The notes under the pieces are model-generated. The model saw only the letters and a list, made by a program, of their open reading frames with translations, did not search any database and had not been told where the DNA came from. A DNA stretch of 64,000 nt from Typhlomys cinereus (taxonomy: Eukaryota; Chordata; Mammalia; Rodentia; Platacanthomyidae): contig JALPQD010000005.1 of the NCBI GenBank assembly GCA_023101885.1, positions 5,828,084 through 5,892,083 of the forward strand, in the 5' to 3' direction. Positions 32,338 through 44,040 of the stretch are shown here, in pieces (positions within the stretch are counted from its first letter, which is position 1; each line of letters opens with the position of its first letter). The translations under genes and the position numbers were made by a program.

Positions 32338-32648
32338 TGAATGAGGGTGAATGTACAGTTGTGTGGTGCTTGTATAAAAGCACAGTGTGCCTGTGGAGGC
32401 CTAAGGGTGACTTTGGGAATTGTCTTGGATTACTCTTCTACCTTGTTGTTGGGAGCTTGGGTCTCTAGTAAACCCAGAGCTCGCCAGTAGGGCTAGTTTG
32501 GTTAGCCCGCTTGCTCTGAGAATGCCCAGGCTCTGCTTTCCAGGGCTAGAATACCTGTTAGGCATTTTTTACGTGGAATCTGGGGTTTCAAACTCAGGTC
32601 CTTTTCTTGTGAAGCAAAGGTTTTAACCACGGAGCCGTCTCATCAGCA
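32336..32648 (-). mobile_element. Abundant tRNA-derived SINE, minus copy with internal insert
   Basis: 'gtgcctgtggaggcctaagggtgactttgggaattgtcttgg', 'caggctctgctttccagggc', 'gtggaatctggggtttcaaactcaggtcc', 'ttttaaccacggagccgtctcatcagc'. An extra segment of about 60 bases (roughly 32450-32530) is not in other copies. Confidence 0.8.
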
Positions 32649-32924
32649 GCTATGTTTCAACCCTGGGTTCCTCTATTCCTCTCGGTCATGAGAAATGATT
32701 ACGTCAGCCTGTTTGTACTTGCTCCCAGCTTCCATTTTCAGCTCTCAAAAATGTATCCATTTATATCGCAGTATTTAGTTCATATTAAATATACGCACTA
32801 TAATTTTTTGTTAAGCTTTCATTTTCAACTGTTATTATTCCAGTATTTTTAACATGTCCTCTCCATTCTCAGATGATGATTTTCACTCTTCAGTTTTGGA
32901 GAGTTTTCACAGAATGTGTTCATC
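32649..32924. other. Unassigned AT-rich DNA
   Basis: No feature is recognised. Confidence 0.5.
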
Positions 32925-33195
32925 AAGGGCTAGAGAGACACAGTTCAGTGTGCAGGTGCAGGGATCTCGGTTCTAATCCTCAGAACCCAAATGAAAACCG
33001 TCCACCAACATAAACTGCTCAGTGACAGCATCTTTAAACCTAGTGTGCACAGGGAGATGGCAGAACCCAGAGTTCCAGTCTCGGATGAGGTGGGAGGCAA
33101 GGAGGTCCAAGATGTCTGATCTCTATATGTACCTTGTGACACACACAGGGAATGTGTGCATGCACACATACACCTCGAGACCCACACGCATTTTA
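32925..33195 (+). mobile_element. B4-like SINE
   Basis: 'gggctagagagacacagttcagtgtgcagg', 'tcggttctaatcctcagaaccc', 'gcatctttaaacctagtgtgcac', 'cttgtgacacacacagggaatgtgtgcatgcac'. The order is as in B4, strongly diverged. Confidence 0.6.
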
Positions 33196-33649
33196 TCAGA
33201 TGTGTATAGAGAATATTTGGATTCAGAGAATATGAGAGTTCTGATTATTGATTGTTTTATTAACAGGCAATGCAGAAGTCTCTCTGAAAATATATTTGGT
33301 TTCCATTTCATTTGTCTGGGTCTAATTTTTCACTCACTCATTCCCTCCATACTTTATAGAAGTTGCCTCATTCGTTTCTGACGTCGAATGTGATTCGGAA
33401 GGTTTCTGAAGCAGTCTTAAATTTTTCCTGCTCCAGCTTCATGTGCATATCCAGGGTCACTGGAGATGCTCTTCCGCTTCCGGTGTTAAGGAAGTCAGAA
33501 TTTGTCTCAGAGTAAATGACTTCCTGGCAAGGATTTGTCTTTGCCAAACATCATCTATATCGTGATTTTTTTTTACAGAAATAGTTTTTCTGTCTACTCT
33601 TCACGTATTCATTTTCTTCCATTTATTTTTCTTTTATGTCAAATTAGAC
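33196..33649. other. Unassigned DNA
   Basis: No feature is recognised. Confidence 0.5.
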
Positions 33650-33885
33650 CATGAGTGGACTTGAGAAGTAGTTCAGGAGATAAATTACTTGAGCTGAGTT
33701 CGAGTTTGTAGGATAAATGCCGTGGTGAGATGGAATGCAGCAAGGGGTGGGCGCAGAAGCCCACCATCTAGTCACTTTGGGGCCTATTTAGTCATGAACA
33801 GCCAGGGGCGATATCTCAAACAGGGTGAAAGATAAGGACCAAGACCCTAGATGTCCTCTAGTATCCACACGCATACTGTACTTCC
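33650..33885 (+). mobile_element. B4-like SINE
   Basis: 'ttgagaagtagttcaggagataaattacttgagctgagttcgag', 'gaatgcagcaaggggtgggcgcagaagcccaccatctagtcactttgg', 'tctcaaacagggtgaaag', 'ctagatgtcctctagtatccacacgc', followed by a CA-rich tail. Confidence 0.6.
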
Positions 33886-34150
33886 ATACACACATGCACA
33901 CACACACATGCAGACACACATCATGTACAAATGAACATACATATCGTACACATGCACAAGCATAAACATGCACACACATCAACACATGCACCAAAATATC
34001 CATACTCACACATCTTACATACATGCAAAGATGTATCATATACATATATACACACAACACACATACTACACACACTTGCAAACACGAATCTTACACATAA
34101 AGACAAACATCACATATGTACATCATACATATATAAACGCATACACACAA
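33886..34150. repeat. Degenerate CA/CATA-rich low-complexity block
   Basis: About 260 bases dominated by ACAC, ACATAC and ACATAT words, continuing the tail of the preceding SINE. The His/Thr/Tyr frames are artefacts. Confidence 0.9.
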
Positions 34151-34186
34151 ATTAGACCATTGATATGCTCAAGCATTTTGGCATAG

Positions 34187-34611
34187 TGTCATGGTTAGGC
34201 ACAGCTGTCAACTTGACAGTTGAGGGTTTGAGTTCTGGGGACATTTGTAGAGAATTAGTGGTTGAGTTAGGCCCAGGGCAGATCTAAAGGGGGTTGTCTA
34301 GCTGATGGGGAAGGCCCAGCCCATAGTAGGTGGGACTAGGCCCTGGAATAAAATACAGACAAGTGATTGAGAGAGTGGGCATCCTTGTGTACACTTGGCC
34401 AGACATGCTGGTCTGGCAAGTAAGGATTGTCCATCTCTCACCCATTAGGCAGTGATGGTGTGGACAGTACTCTCGGCCCTGGTGTTGGTGCGTGCTCTCC
34501 TGTCAGGCTGGACTGAGAAATGTAACCAGACTGTCATAAGAAAATAAACCCCTTGTTCCCTTAAACCGTTTGATGGTCATTTATCAGCAACCATTCAGGC
34601 TGACTGCAACA
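34187..34611 (+). mobile_element. Solo LTR of the 'tgtcaacttgac' family, plus strand
   Basis: Starts 'tgtcatggttaggcacagc', ends 'ctgactgcaaca'. The flanks are CATAG (34182-34186) and CATAC (34612-34616), a 4/5 match. Poly(A) signal AATAAA at 34543-34548, about 65 bases before the 3' end. Central 20-bp inverted repeat at 34398-34417. It lacks an internal region on both sides. Confidence 0.92.
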
Positions 34612-35418
34612 CATACCATGTTTTTTGGCACTCTTCACAAGCAGAACAAGCAGAAGGAAATTGCTGGTGGTGCCTATAGAAGTGGATATTAGCAAAGAAT
34701 TGCACAAACAGAGAGCAATAGACAAGACTCTTTCCAGAGAACACCGGGAACTTAGAAATAAACACATAAGTCAGCAGCTTAAAAACACATTGCAACATTG
34801 TATCAGGCTATGCCTGCGGGCTTGATTAATTTGTATATATATTGTTGCCTGACTACCATCCAGTAGTCAGGAGAATTTCAATAGAGAATTAAGGCTAATC
34901 TATTCAGATTTCTTAGGGAGAAAAAGAAGTACAAGTCTTTGATAATCTACTGGATGGTTTATTTAACCATTTATTTAAACTATTGAAATTAACAGGGCTG
35001 GTCTTTTGTTTAAGAAAACTTCTTTAATGTTTATGATTTAACATCCTATCTTACATCTACTGGCTATTTGCTGGCATAAATTTAGTATAGAATTGCCAGT
35101 TATTTTAATTTATGAATCACTAGTACTAGCAGAACATGTGGCACAGCTGTTACTCAATATTAGAAGGACATTTTCTAACATGATTTTTTTCCACATGATT
35201 AAAGACTATTGTAGAAGCAGCAGCTTGAAACTCAGTCCCACAAGCTCTTCTGGGCCCTCATTGTTAGGGTGTAGAATTGGAGAAAAAGTCAAAATGAAAG
35301 CATAAAACACATATCGGTCCTTCCTCCACTTTAGAAGAACCATATTGCAGTCTAGGATGTTAGGAACGTTGTTTATCTTCTTCTTTTGGAAATATTGGCT
35401 GCAGATTTTGTGTAGCAG
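34612..35418. other. Unassigned DNA
   Basis: A plus frame at 34625-34825 (66 codons, Lys/Arg/Glu-rich, 'RAIDKTLSREHRELRNKH') begins just after the LTR but matches no family I can defend, and it has no gag- or G-protein-like continuation. The rest shows nothing. Confidence 0.45.
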
Positions 35419-35445
35419 CAAAAAAAAAAAAAAAAAAAAAAAAAT
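35419..35445. repeat. Poly(A) run
   Basis: About 26 consecutive A residues with no poly(A) signal recognised just upstream, so it is not assigned to an element. Confidence 0.9.
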
Positions 35446-35564
35446 TGTCTCAAACAGGTCTGAGCACCGCTGCTTGTCTTGCACAAAAACCTGAACTTTG
35501 GACGGGTGTTGATTAGGAAGGAGGGTGCTTGCGTATGTGAACATTCATTCATGTGTGTGCTTGT

Positions 35565-35825
35565 GCATATGTGTACGTGTGTGTGCACACAAATGATTGA
35601 GGAGGTTAGAGACCAGTGATGGGCATCTCTTTCTCACTTCCCACCTTATTTCTCATTGAGCCTGGAGCAGTTCTTTCTATCCTTACCCCTAATGCTGGAA
35701 TTACAGACATGAATCCCTTTAGGCAGCTTTTTATGTATACTTTATGTCTAAACTCAGACCTTCATACTTGACATACTTGAGTGGAAATCCCTTTGATATC
35801 TGAGTTATCTCCCCAACTCCAAAAT
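35565..35825 (-). mobile_element. B3-type SINE, minus strand
   Basis: 'gaggaggttagagaccagtgatggg', 'gctggaattacagacatgaatccc', 'ctaaactcagaccttcatacttg' and 'gagttatctccccaactcc' is the reverse complement of B3 from tail to head. Confidence 0.7.
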
Positions 35826-36700
35826 AGATTTTATTTATATATATATGCTTATTCCCAGAACAATCTAGAGATCTAGAGAGACACTGTCACTTTCCATATG
35901 TCTGAATGGAAATTGACTAACATTCTACTATTGAAACAAAGTCAGTTAAGAGAGAAAATCTAGAGATTAGCCCTGATTAGCACTCAATGTAGGGGCCGCT
36001 GCAGAGTGATGTCTCAGGCCAAAGGACGATCTCACTGCAAGGGTTGGGAAGCACGGGGGAGTCAGGCCAACACTCAATTCGTTTTTGAAGTTTCACAGTA
36101 GGAAAATGACATCTTCTGGAAGCTCGCGATGTCTCCAGAACTTCCCAACACAACAGAAAATGATTCGCACCTCAATGCCCGGTGCTGTCACAGCCTTGGT
36201 GACTTCCCGGCTCTTCCCCTGTGCACACACACACCTGCCTACTGTGAGGCTGCTCGCTGGGCTTGTGGATGCGCAGACGAGCGCGTGTAGCCATTCGAGG
36301 ATCTTGGAGGTTTGTTCTTAAACCCAGACATTCTTTTCTGGGTCTTCTTTGTTGCAGACCAAGGAAGCTGTACACCAGAAGCTCAAAAAGTGAAGTTTGT
36401 GGATCCATCCAGGGTTCTGGGACCTCCTGTCCAAAAGAACCCAAGTGCCCTGCTCGATTGAGTCCTGGGTTTTAAGCTTTAGACTCTTTAGTTGCAAGGT
36501 GGTTTGGGGAGAATTTCTGCAGTGCTGATTGATCACAGATTTACAGAGACTCAATAGCGGTTCCAACGTGTTGGTGATAGACAAACAGGGCCCAGGAAGG
36601 AATGCAGCAAGCCATTATAGCTGCTTTCCAGATGTGGAGCTGGACAGAGAATCATGACTAGGGAGTGTACCAGCCCTTTCACAATGGCTGTAGGAGAAGA
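35826..36700. other. Unassigned DNA
   Basis: The segment 36085-36475 is somewhat GC-richer and has frames of 70-90 codons on both strands, none with a recognisable motif. No gene is called. Confidence 0.45.
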
Positions 36701-37133
36701 TGTAACAGTTCACCTGCATGGTTGCTGATAAAATCATGACGAAATTGCTTAAGGGAACAAGGGATTTATTCTCCTTTGAGAGACTGGTGACAGTTCCTCA
36801 TCCAGCTTTGCAAAAGAGCTCACACTAACACCAGGGCCAAGGTAGCTGGACACACTAACTCTAATTAACAGCCGAGAGAGGAGCGATCATTACTTGCCAG
36901 ACCAGCATGTCTGGCCAAATATACAGAAGGATGCTGCCCTTTCTCAAACAGTTCCTTCCATTTTATTGATCTGCCTAATAACTAGTCCCACCCACCACGG
37001 GTTGGACCTTCCCCATCTGCTAGACAATTTCCTGCAAGTTCACTCTGGGCTTAACCAACTATTAATTCTCTACAAATGTGTCCAGAGTTCAAACTCTCAA
37101 CTGTCAAGTTGACACCTGTACCTAACTATGACA
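36701..37133 (-). mobile_element. Solo LTR of the 'tgtcaacttgac' family, minus strand
   Basis: On the plus strand it begins 'tgtaacagttcacctgcatgg' and ends 'cctaactatgaca'. The flanks are GAAGA (36696-36700) and GAAAA (37134-37138), a 4/5 match. It aligns over its length with 24605-25018, including the inverted repeat, which is perfect here at 36896-36915 (GCCAGAC, six bases, GTCTGGC). 433 bp, solo. Confidence 0.92.
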
Positions 37134-38005
37134 GAAAAAAAGCGGAGTTAGGTCTTTTTTTTTTTTTTGATATTTAGCTGGACTTTTAAGCCTAAGAGGA
37201 ATTGCTGTTTGCCATTTAGAGACTGAAAGGCTATTGGGGGCTTTGGGGTATATGGCTTCGCTACCCTTCACTTGAGCATGCTATGACCAGGACAGAGCAA
37301 CTCTGTATATGTAGTCTTTCTAGTCTACGGTTAAATTGTCTTTAACGTGACACATGACCAAAGAAAGTGTAATTCACACAGCAGACAATATGTCAAGTGA
37401 CAATAAATATTTTACTGGATGTGTAATCTCCACCATTTACAAGTTCCATCTTTGGTGTGGGCCTGTATAAAGCTAGACTCCTTGGCGTTGTGTGGACATA
37501 GAGTTTTAGTACTGTGCTGTACAATCCTATCAGGCAAATGATCTGTGCTTTAATAGGCACTCCAGACATTAGATGCCCTTTCCGCTAAACTCAGTAAATT
37601 CTAATAAAGGTGTTTTATGAGCAGAAAGGTTATTTTTTAAGAAGATATATTACATAGATTTCGTCAGCACATAAAAACGTTATCTTGGGAACACTGAAAG
37701 ATTCATGTGTTTCTAAATCACAGCACTTTTCTGTCAATTTCACATGAGATCATTCCAACTTCCTAAAAAAAAAAAAGAAAAAAAGAAAAGAATGGTTGGG
37801 ATTAGGACATGTTTCCCACTTTAATCTATGCGAATTAATGATGTTACTTACTTGGAACCTGATAGCATCCTTACTTCAGATCCTAGGAAGTAGCTTCAGA
37901 TCCACGGAAGGCAGCAACATAATAAGGAAGGAAAATGTTATTTGTTCTTTTGCCCAAATTCTCAGGAGCATGGTGTAAGTTCTGAAGCATGATCGCTTTG
38001 CTTCT
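37134..38005. other. Unassigned DNA
   Basis: T-run at 37158-37170 and an A-rich (AAAAG)-like stretch at 37765-37790. No gene is seen. Confidence 0.5.
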
Positions 38006-38009
38006 CTGC

Positions 38010-38250
38010 TGCTCTAACATTCCCAGACGGCAGCGGCCTGCAGGAGCGCTCAGCAGCTGCAGGAGCGCCGGAGCCCAGCTCTGTGTTCCCAGCTCTGGAG
38101 CGTCTTGCTGGCGGAAGCGAGCCCGCTTCCTGCCATGCACTCTCGGCTTCATGAGTTCAGCTTTACCTCCCTGATCCCAGGAAAGGTCAGTAGCACCAAG
38201 CAGCGAGGACTCAGTGAGTCGGTGCAATAAACGTTTTCTTACAGCATTGT
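38010..38250. other. GC- and CpG-rich segment ending with AATAAA
   Basis: About 11 CpGs fall in roughly 120 bases (38028-38145) in otherwise CpG-poor DNA ('gacggcagcggcctgcagg', 'gagcgccggagccc', 'ggcggaagcgagcccgc'). A possible splice-donor-like 'aaaggtcagt' is at 38183, and 'gcaataaacgttttcttac' with AATAAA is near 38226-38231. Two readings fit: the promoter/R-U5 half of an unrecognised LTR, or an exon-like CpG-rich patch. The frames (114 codons minus, 61 plus) show no known domain. Confidence 0.3.
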
Positions 38251-38394
38251 GAGCGTGAAATGAGAAGTAGGCAAAGGAAAGTTCTAGTGCCTTTGGAAGT
38301 ACTTAATCAGCCACCTAGCAGCCAAGTCTAAGCACATCTTTGTAGTGAGCCTGGCCACGTAATACAAGATCTCTGGAAATTAAGATATAATTTT

Positions 38395-38415
38395 TTCTGC
38401 GTGCATGTGTGTGTG

Positions 38416-38452
<37 letters not shown>
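38395..38452. repeat. (GT)n microsatellite
   Basis: Interrupted then pure GT repeat at the tail side of a minus-strand SINE. Confidence 0.95.
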
Positions 38453-38454
<2 letters not shown>

Positions 38455-38698
38455 CTGTGTACCAGAGGACACTTGAGTGTGTGTGTACCTATGGAGTCCC
38501 AAAAGATAACATCAGAAATCATCCCAGATTGTCCTCACACCTTATTGGTTTGCCCTGGGATTTCCCAGGCTCTACCTTTCAGGGCCAGAATCTCAGGCTA
38601 CCACTGCTTCACTTTTTACACGGAATCTGTGGCTCTGTATTCAGGTCCTTTTGGTTGCAAGGAAATACTTTTTACCCCTGAGCAGTCTCCCCAGCGCC
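38453..38698 (-). mobile_element. Abundant tRNA-derived SINE, minus copy
   Basis: 'accagaggacacttgagtg', 'atcatcccagattgtcctc', 'gggatttcccaggctctacctttcagggccag', 'ctgtattcaggtcc', head 'acccctgagcagtctccccagcg'. Same body as the other copies. Confidence 0.85.
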
Positions 38699-39004
38699 AA
38701 GAATGAAGTTTCCTAAGCAGCCAGGCAAGAGAAAGGCGCCGGGAATCTGCTGAGGGCCCCTTGCAAGTCTGCATGGTGACGGCAGACCTTTGTTACTCAA
38801 GCAAGAAAGACCATGCAGTTCAGCACAAGGAAAGCTAGATGCTGGGAGACCTGTGGTTTACAGGAAGAAAGCGTTTGTCTGACTTTGTCCCAATTCTGCG
38901 TCTCTAGAGAAATATCAAGTTAATACTTAAAATGTCCGTGGATCAAACTCAGCTTTCCACAATCTACAGGCTGCAATGATCAGTGTCAACTCATAAATTA
39001 ATTT

Positions 39005-39130
39005 CTGAGCTGGCCAGATAGCTCAGAGGGAAAAGTATTGGCTTTCAACCCTGGTGACCTGATTTTGATCCCTCGAAGCCCACTGGATAGAAGCAGAAAA
39101 CAGACTTCTGAGGTTGGGTGTCATAGCATG
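39005..39130 (+). mobile_element. B2/B3-like SINE head fragment
   Basis: 'gagctggccagatagctcagaggg', 'ggtgacctgattttgatccctcgaagccc', 'gcagaaaacagacttctgaggttg'. Head and start of body only. Confidence 0.6.
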
Positions 39131-39136
39131 CGTATT

Positions 39137-39245
39137 TGCCTCTCGCTCTCTTCCTCTCTCTCCCCCCCTGTCTTTCTATTTTTCTCTCTTTCTCTTTCTC
39201 CCCTGCCTATCTCTGTCTCTTACTCTCTCAAATCTCTCTCTCAAT
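39137..39245. repeat. CT-rich low-complexity tract
   Basis: Almost pure pyrimidines with TCTC words following the SINE fragment. Confidence 0.85.
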
Positions 39246-40835
39246 TTTCCTGAAATGAGGAAAATCCATGAGAAAAAGCAAACTGCAATGGTCTTCAACA
39301 AGCTGAAGCAAGCCAATTAATTTATCTATTTCATATAACCCAGACATACACATGAGCACAGTGACCTTTAGACTCTCAGTAAAATGTGACAAAGAGGGAG
39401 TTAACATACATATACATATATATGTAAATGTAATATGTAAATATATGCATGCAGATATATAGTTAAGTACTAATATACAGCTAAGTACAACCAAAGCTCA
39501 ATTTCCTTTTAGAGATCCATATGGTTAATATTTTCTTCTGAAAGAGAGTCATATATTGCAATCTCATATATGTGTTCTTCCCCAACTGAGATGCACATAT
39601 TTCTGTAAAAAAAAATTGGCTTTAAATGCTCTTTCTGTCCTCCGTTTTATATATAGTATGAGGTAAGCAAACAGAATTAATTTCCAGTCCCATGCATTCT
39701 GGAAATCTGTGAAATTGTCTTACACATTTTAAATACTTGAAAACTGGCTGTACTTGTTGCGGTTATGATGCAAAGTGGACAACGCCATGGCTAGGAGAGA
39801 ATGGCTGAAAGATGAGGAAGGACTGATGTAGGTATGTGGAACAGTTGTGGGCAGAGATTTGGCCCTAAGGACTTTTCTATAACATGCTGGCTTTTGAGAT
39901 TTCAAGATAAAACAAATAACTACTGGATGGAACCTGCTATTTCTCTTCTGATCTGTGCCAGATAGTTTCCCTTGGTTAGGAGCACCAGATGTATTTGGAA
40001 GTACAGAAGGAGTTACCACTGGATGACAGCCCTGCAATTCTTCCTATCACTATTACTTCATTGAATTTATAATGATTAATAGATCATCCTGAACTTCAGG
40101 CTGGAGCTACAAAGAACTCGGCACAGTAAACAGTCATGCACTAGAAGCTGAAATTTAACCCCAAGCGCCAACCTGTGAGGTTACCATGGAAATCAGCATG
40201 GACGCCCCAGGAGTGTGTGCTTCAAGTTATCCTGCACTGGTTCTGAAATTCGGTTCTTGGGGGCAGCACTATTTTTCTTATTTGTGATTGTTTCGGGGCC
40301 ACCTCAATGGAGTTCTAACCTATAAAGAAACTAAAGCCCTGATGATCAGAAGAAAAATGATAGAGACAGTTTTGAACTAGGTGGATCCCCTGTAAATTGA
40401 GTTCTTTTGTTATGCCAAGCAAAGTTTGAACAAAGAGAGAGAGTGCATAGTTAAAAAATTTATACTGCACAGTGACATATGTTCTGGGCATTATTTTATT
40501 CTTCCTATTATGAGATGCCAAATGACTGAAAATACTTTCTAGGCATGATAAAATTTAATTCTGTGTTTCTGTGTTTTAGGTTTCTTTGCCAGGCTATTTC
40601 AATTGTTTGACATTGTCATGCTCATATTTTGAAATAATGGTCACATGTGGTCACATAAAATACTTGTTCAGCTCATTAACAATGAAAACTTTGGGTTTGG
40701 AATTGTAAATATGATTTACCATTTAAGGTAGTAATATGATCATTAAGGATGGCTAGGATGAGGATTTAACTCATCTAGTCTGGTATACACTTCTCAATTT
40801 TTACCCAGTTTTTAAAACTCACTTCTTATTTTGTT
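39246..40835. other. Unassigned DNA
   Basis: About 1.6 kb with no recognised repeat or gene. Confidence 0.5.
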
Positions 40836-40837
40836 TA

Positions 40838-40871
<34 letters not shown>

Positions 40872-41015
40872 GCATGAATGTGTGTGTCTCTGTGTATGGA
40901 GAGAGAGAGGCATGAAGTCAGAGGACAGCTTTCAGAAGTCAATCTCTCCTCCCACCATGTGGCCTCCTGGAATCTAAGTTTGTTGCTTAGGTGTGTTTCC
41001 ATGCTAAGACATCTT
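40836..41015 (-). mobile_element. (CT)n plus B3-type SINE fragment, minus strand
   Basis: A TCTC run at 40840-40871 is followed by 'catgaagtcagaggacagctttcagaagtcaatctctcctcccaccatgtgg', the reverse complement of the B3 3' half. Confidence 0.65.
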
Positions 41016-41153
41016 ACAGGCGTTTACTTTTTCTTATAATACACTGCCAAGCTTATTTTCTTTCTTTACAAATATGTTAAGGGATAACATTTTCTGAGCG
41101 TTGTTATGAGAGACACTTTAAGAGACTAAGTAGAGATTTCATTGACAGGAATT

Positions 41154-41428
41154 AAAAAAAATTTTTTTGCATGTGGGTGTGTCTGTGTGTGTCAGAGGGC
41201 ACTGAGTGTGCATGTGGAAGCCCAAGGGTGACTTTAGGAATCACCTTTGATTGTGATACCCTCTTTTTGCTTTGCTCTGGAGTTTTCCAGGCTCCACTTT
41301 CCAGAGTTGGAAGTGTAAGCCACCACCGTTTCTGCCTAGTGTTTTTACATGGGATCTGGAATCTGAACTCAGGACCTTCTGCTTGTGAGGCAGAGGCTTA
41401 ACCCCCGAGCCATCTCTCCAATCCCCCA
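41154..41428 (-). mobile_element. Abundant tRNA-derived SINE, minus copy, near-intact target duplication
   Basis: 'cagagggcactgagtgtgc', 'ccaagggtgactttaggaatc', 'ttccaggctccactttccagag', 'gatctggaatctgaactcagg', head 'cccccgagccatctctccaatccc'. The flanks 'gacaggaatt' (41144-41153) and 'gacaagaatt' (41431-41440) differ at one base. Confidence 0.87.
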
Positions 41429-41440
41429 TAGACAAGAATT

Positions 41441-43500
41441 TTTAAATAAATTTTTTCCTGAATTATTCTCTCTTTCTCTCTTAAATTTTATCCTATTAAA
41501 GTCCTATAGCTCTGTAGGTATAAATAATTTCTCTTCCGTTTTGCTATTTATATGTTAGGTATCAGTAGGCAGGTAAGTGTCTCACCAGTCCTTACATATT
41601 TCATTTTCTTAATATCTCCTTGTAACTCGGTCACCTTACAGATGCATCATCCTTGTTGACAATCTTTAAACACTTTCCAATGTGTCTAAACCACTGGATG
41701 TGATTGAACATGCTCTTTCATGGAGCTGGATTGGGTATTCAGAAGATCATTTACTTTTAGCCTAACATGATATATTATCACTTCATGTAAATTGTGAACA
41801 CATCCAATGAATGACTGTTCATAAAATGGTATTGTAAGAATGCCTGTTCTATGTAAGACTTGTCTTTTGGTATGACAAAGAATCAAATATTTTAGTAAGT
41901 GTGTCTGTATATGTGTTTGTGGGTGTGTGTGTATGTGATACATGTGTACAGGAGAAAATTGAAACCCCACATGTGGTCAAGATCACTGGACAATATCTGT
42001 AGTTTCTTCCAATGCTTATCACACATAGTGTGTTACAAAATATTTTTAAACGCTTTGTTTCACTTTCCATTCTTAGACCTGTATGAAGTCAGCGTTTTTT
42101 TCATTTTATGAACAAGAACACTTCTTTTGTAAGGTTTCATGAAATTGCTCTCAGTGATCACACAGAGAAATGTAAGAACCATGCTTTACTGCCTGTTGCT
42201 TCCAAATTTAGCAGGATTTACATTTCAAAGCCTGGTGTTAAAGACAGAATAGGGAAGTTGAGGGGTCATACAAAGAAAGCGTTTAAAATCTGGATTCTTG
42301 CAGTGATTCTAGGCTGCTATAAGATGATAACTTAACATTAGTAACAAATTTTTTATCATTTGCAATGGACAGAGTGCTCTGTTCATGCCAGGGGAGCTGT
42401 GAGGTGGTAACAAGACATCCAATGAGAACCTGGTCTGATGGCGGAAACGTGTCCCTCATGCTCTCCATTCTCACAGAACTACAAACTTAGGTTTTCTGAA
42501 AGCCAGTTGTAGCTGTCTGCTGGAGTGGTGACATGGTCTAGCAGAGAGGTTTCCACAGGGTAATATGCAGTATCCTATATTAAGTAGATTGGAAAATTGG
42601 GAGATCCAATTAGTTTAATTTTTTTATTAATTTACCTATTGCATCTTTTGAAGCTTTCAAAATTTAAACAGTAAGAACAAAAAATGTCACCCAAGTTTAC
42701 AGTCACAATTTCTAGTAGCCTAAAACACTTTGTTTGATAGCAAGAGATCACCACACACAATGCCCAGTGTCACCCTTACATAGGTGACTTGAAATATATA
42801 GTCTCCCTCATTTTCCGAAGAAAGGCAGAGACGTTATCTACTCTAGATGGTTTTGTGGTGTACTGCTGTGGTATGTGAAATTTTCCAGGTCACCCAGCAG
42901 TTAGATACATGGAAAAGCAACACACAAGACACCCTCAATACAACCTAGAAACTTGGAATGTATGTACCTCTTGTCTTTTCCTCAAGATCTGTTAGGCCAC
43001 GTTAGGGTACTCTAAATTAAAAATATACAGAATGTAAAGCAGTGTGTTAGTGACTTATTGTAATGCAATAGGATATTTTGGCAGAAAATAATGAACTTTT
43101 CCTGACCCCAGTAATTCCAGAAAACATAATGTATTTTACTTTAAGCATGAACTATATTCCACAGGCTTATGTGCAAAAGCCCAAGTACCTAGCTGGTGGC
43201 ATCATTTTGGTAATTTCTGAAGACTAAAGGTGGTAGAGTCTAGCTGAAGGGAGTTTGGTAACCCCATGCAGGTCCACAAAGGTCTCTTTTCTGTCTGCTT
43301 GTTTGTTTTCCAGCCACCATAATGAGAACTGCCCTGCCACACATTCTTTATCATGATGGGATGAACTCTTTGCCAATGTAAGAATATGTACATATACATA
43401 TATTCTCCTTAAGTAGTTTACAGGTGACATTTTGTCACAGTTACTAAAAGCCTAACACAGAAAAGTAAAGAAATATAAATTTGAGAAAGTCATTTCTATT
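41441..43500. other. Unassigned AT-rich DNA
   Basis: About 2 kb with no gene, RNA or confidently named repeat. Confidence 0.5.
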
Positions 43501-44040
43501 TGTGCTCTGAGAAGTGGCTTTCTATGAAGAGCCACCCATTCTCAAAGGACTTGAGAATTCTGTGATGTCCTCCTACATGATGGAGCAAAAGGCCGGGTAC
43601 TGGCTCTCCACATTTGCATTCTTGTTGTATAAATGACCACGCAAACTGTTTCTCCATACTGTCAATCAAGACAAACCACTTGTTCTGCTCATCTGTCCTG
43701 ACCAAGCTGTGGTAGAGCCTCTTTCACCCCCCACTGGGCTTGGAACATTGACTTAGTCTCAGCAGTGGAAGGGGAGACACCTGTTTAATGACCTTTCCAC
43801 AAAGCTGCCCAACCCTGAAGCCAACTTCCCTGGCCCCTGCCTGCCGGGTTCTTCCTACCTTTGCTTCTTCCTTTGAGGAAAGAAAAGCCTTCTGCTTTTT
43901 GAATGATCTTCAGGACACTGGCTGGCTCTGTGGTCACAGTGCAACTTACCTCCCAACCTCCCCCCGTCCCCCCAGCCATTGCAATAAACCCCCAAAGCCT
44001 TTCCTCACATATGTCTGGAACATTCTCTATTTAACAACAT
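43501..44040 (+). other. Unclassified block ending in AATAAA (possible old LTR)
   Basis: A moderately GC-rich stretch ends with a C-rich run (43966-43977) and 'gcaataaacccccaaagcctttcc' with AATAAA near 43983. This resembles the R-U5 end of an LTR, but no family or 5' end is recognisable. Confidence 0.25.

Noticed and set aside
34625..34825. Lys/Arg/Glu-rich frame starting just after an LTR, considered as a gag remnant or as a G-alpha N-terminal exon
   Set aside because: Only scattered charged residues resemble either family, no continuation exists, and the LTR is solo with a target duplication at both ends.
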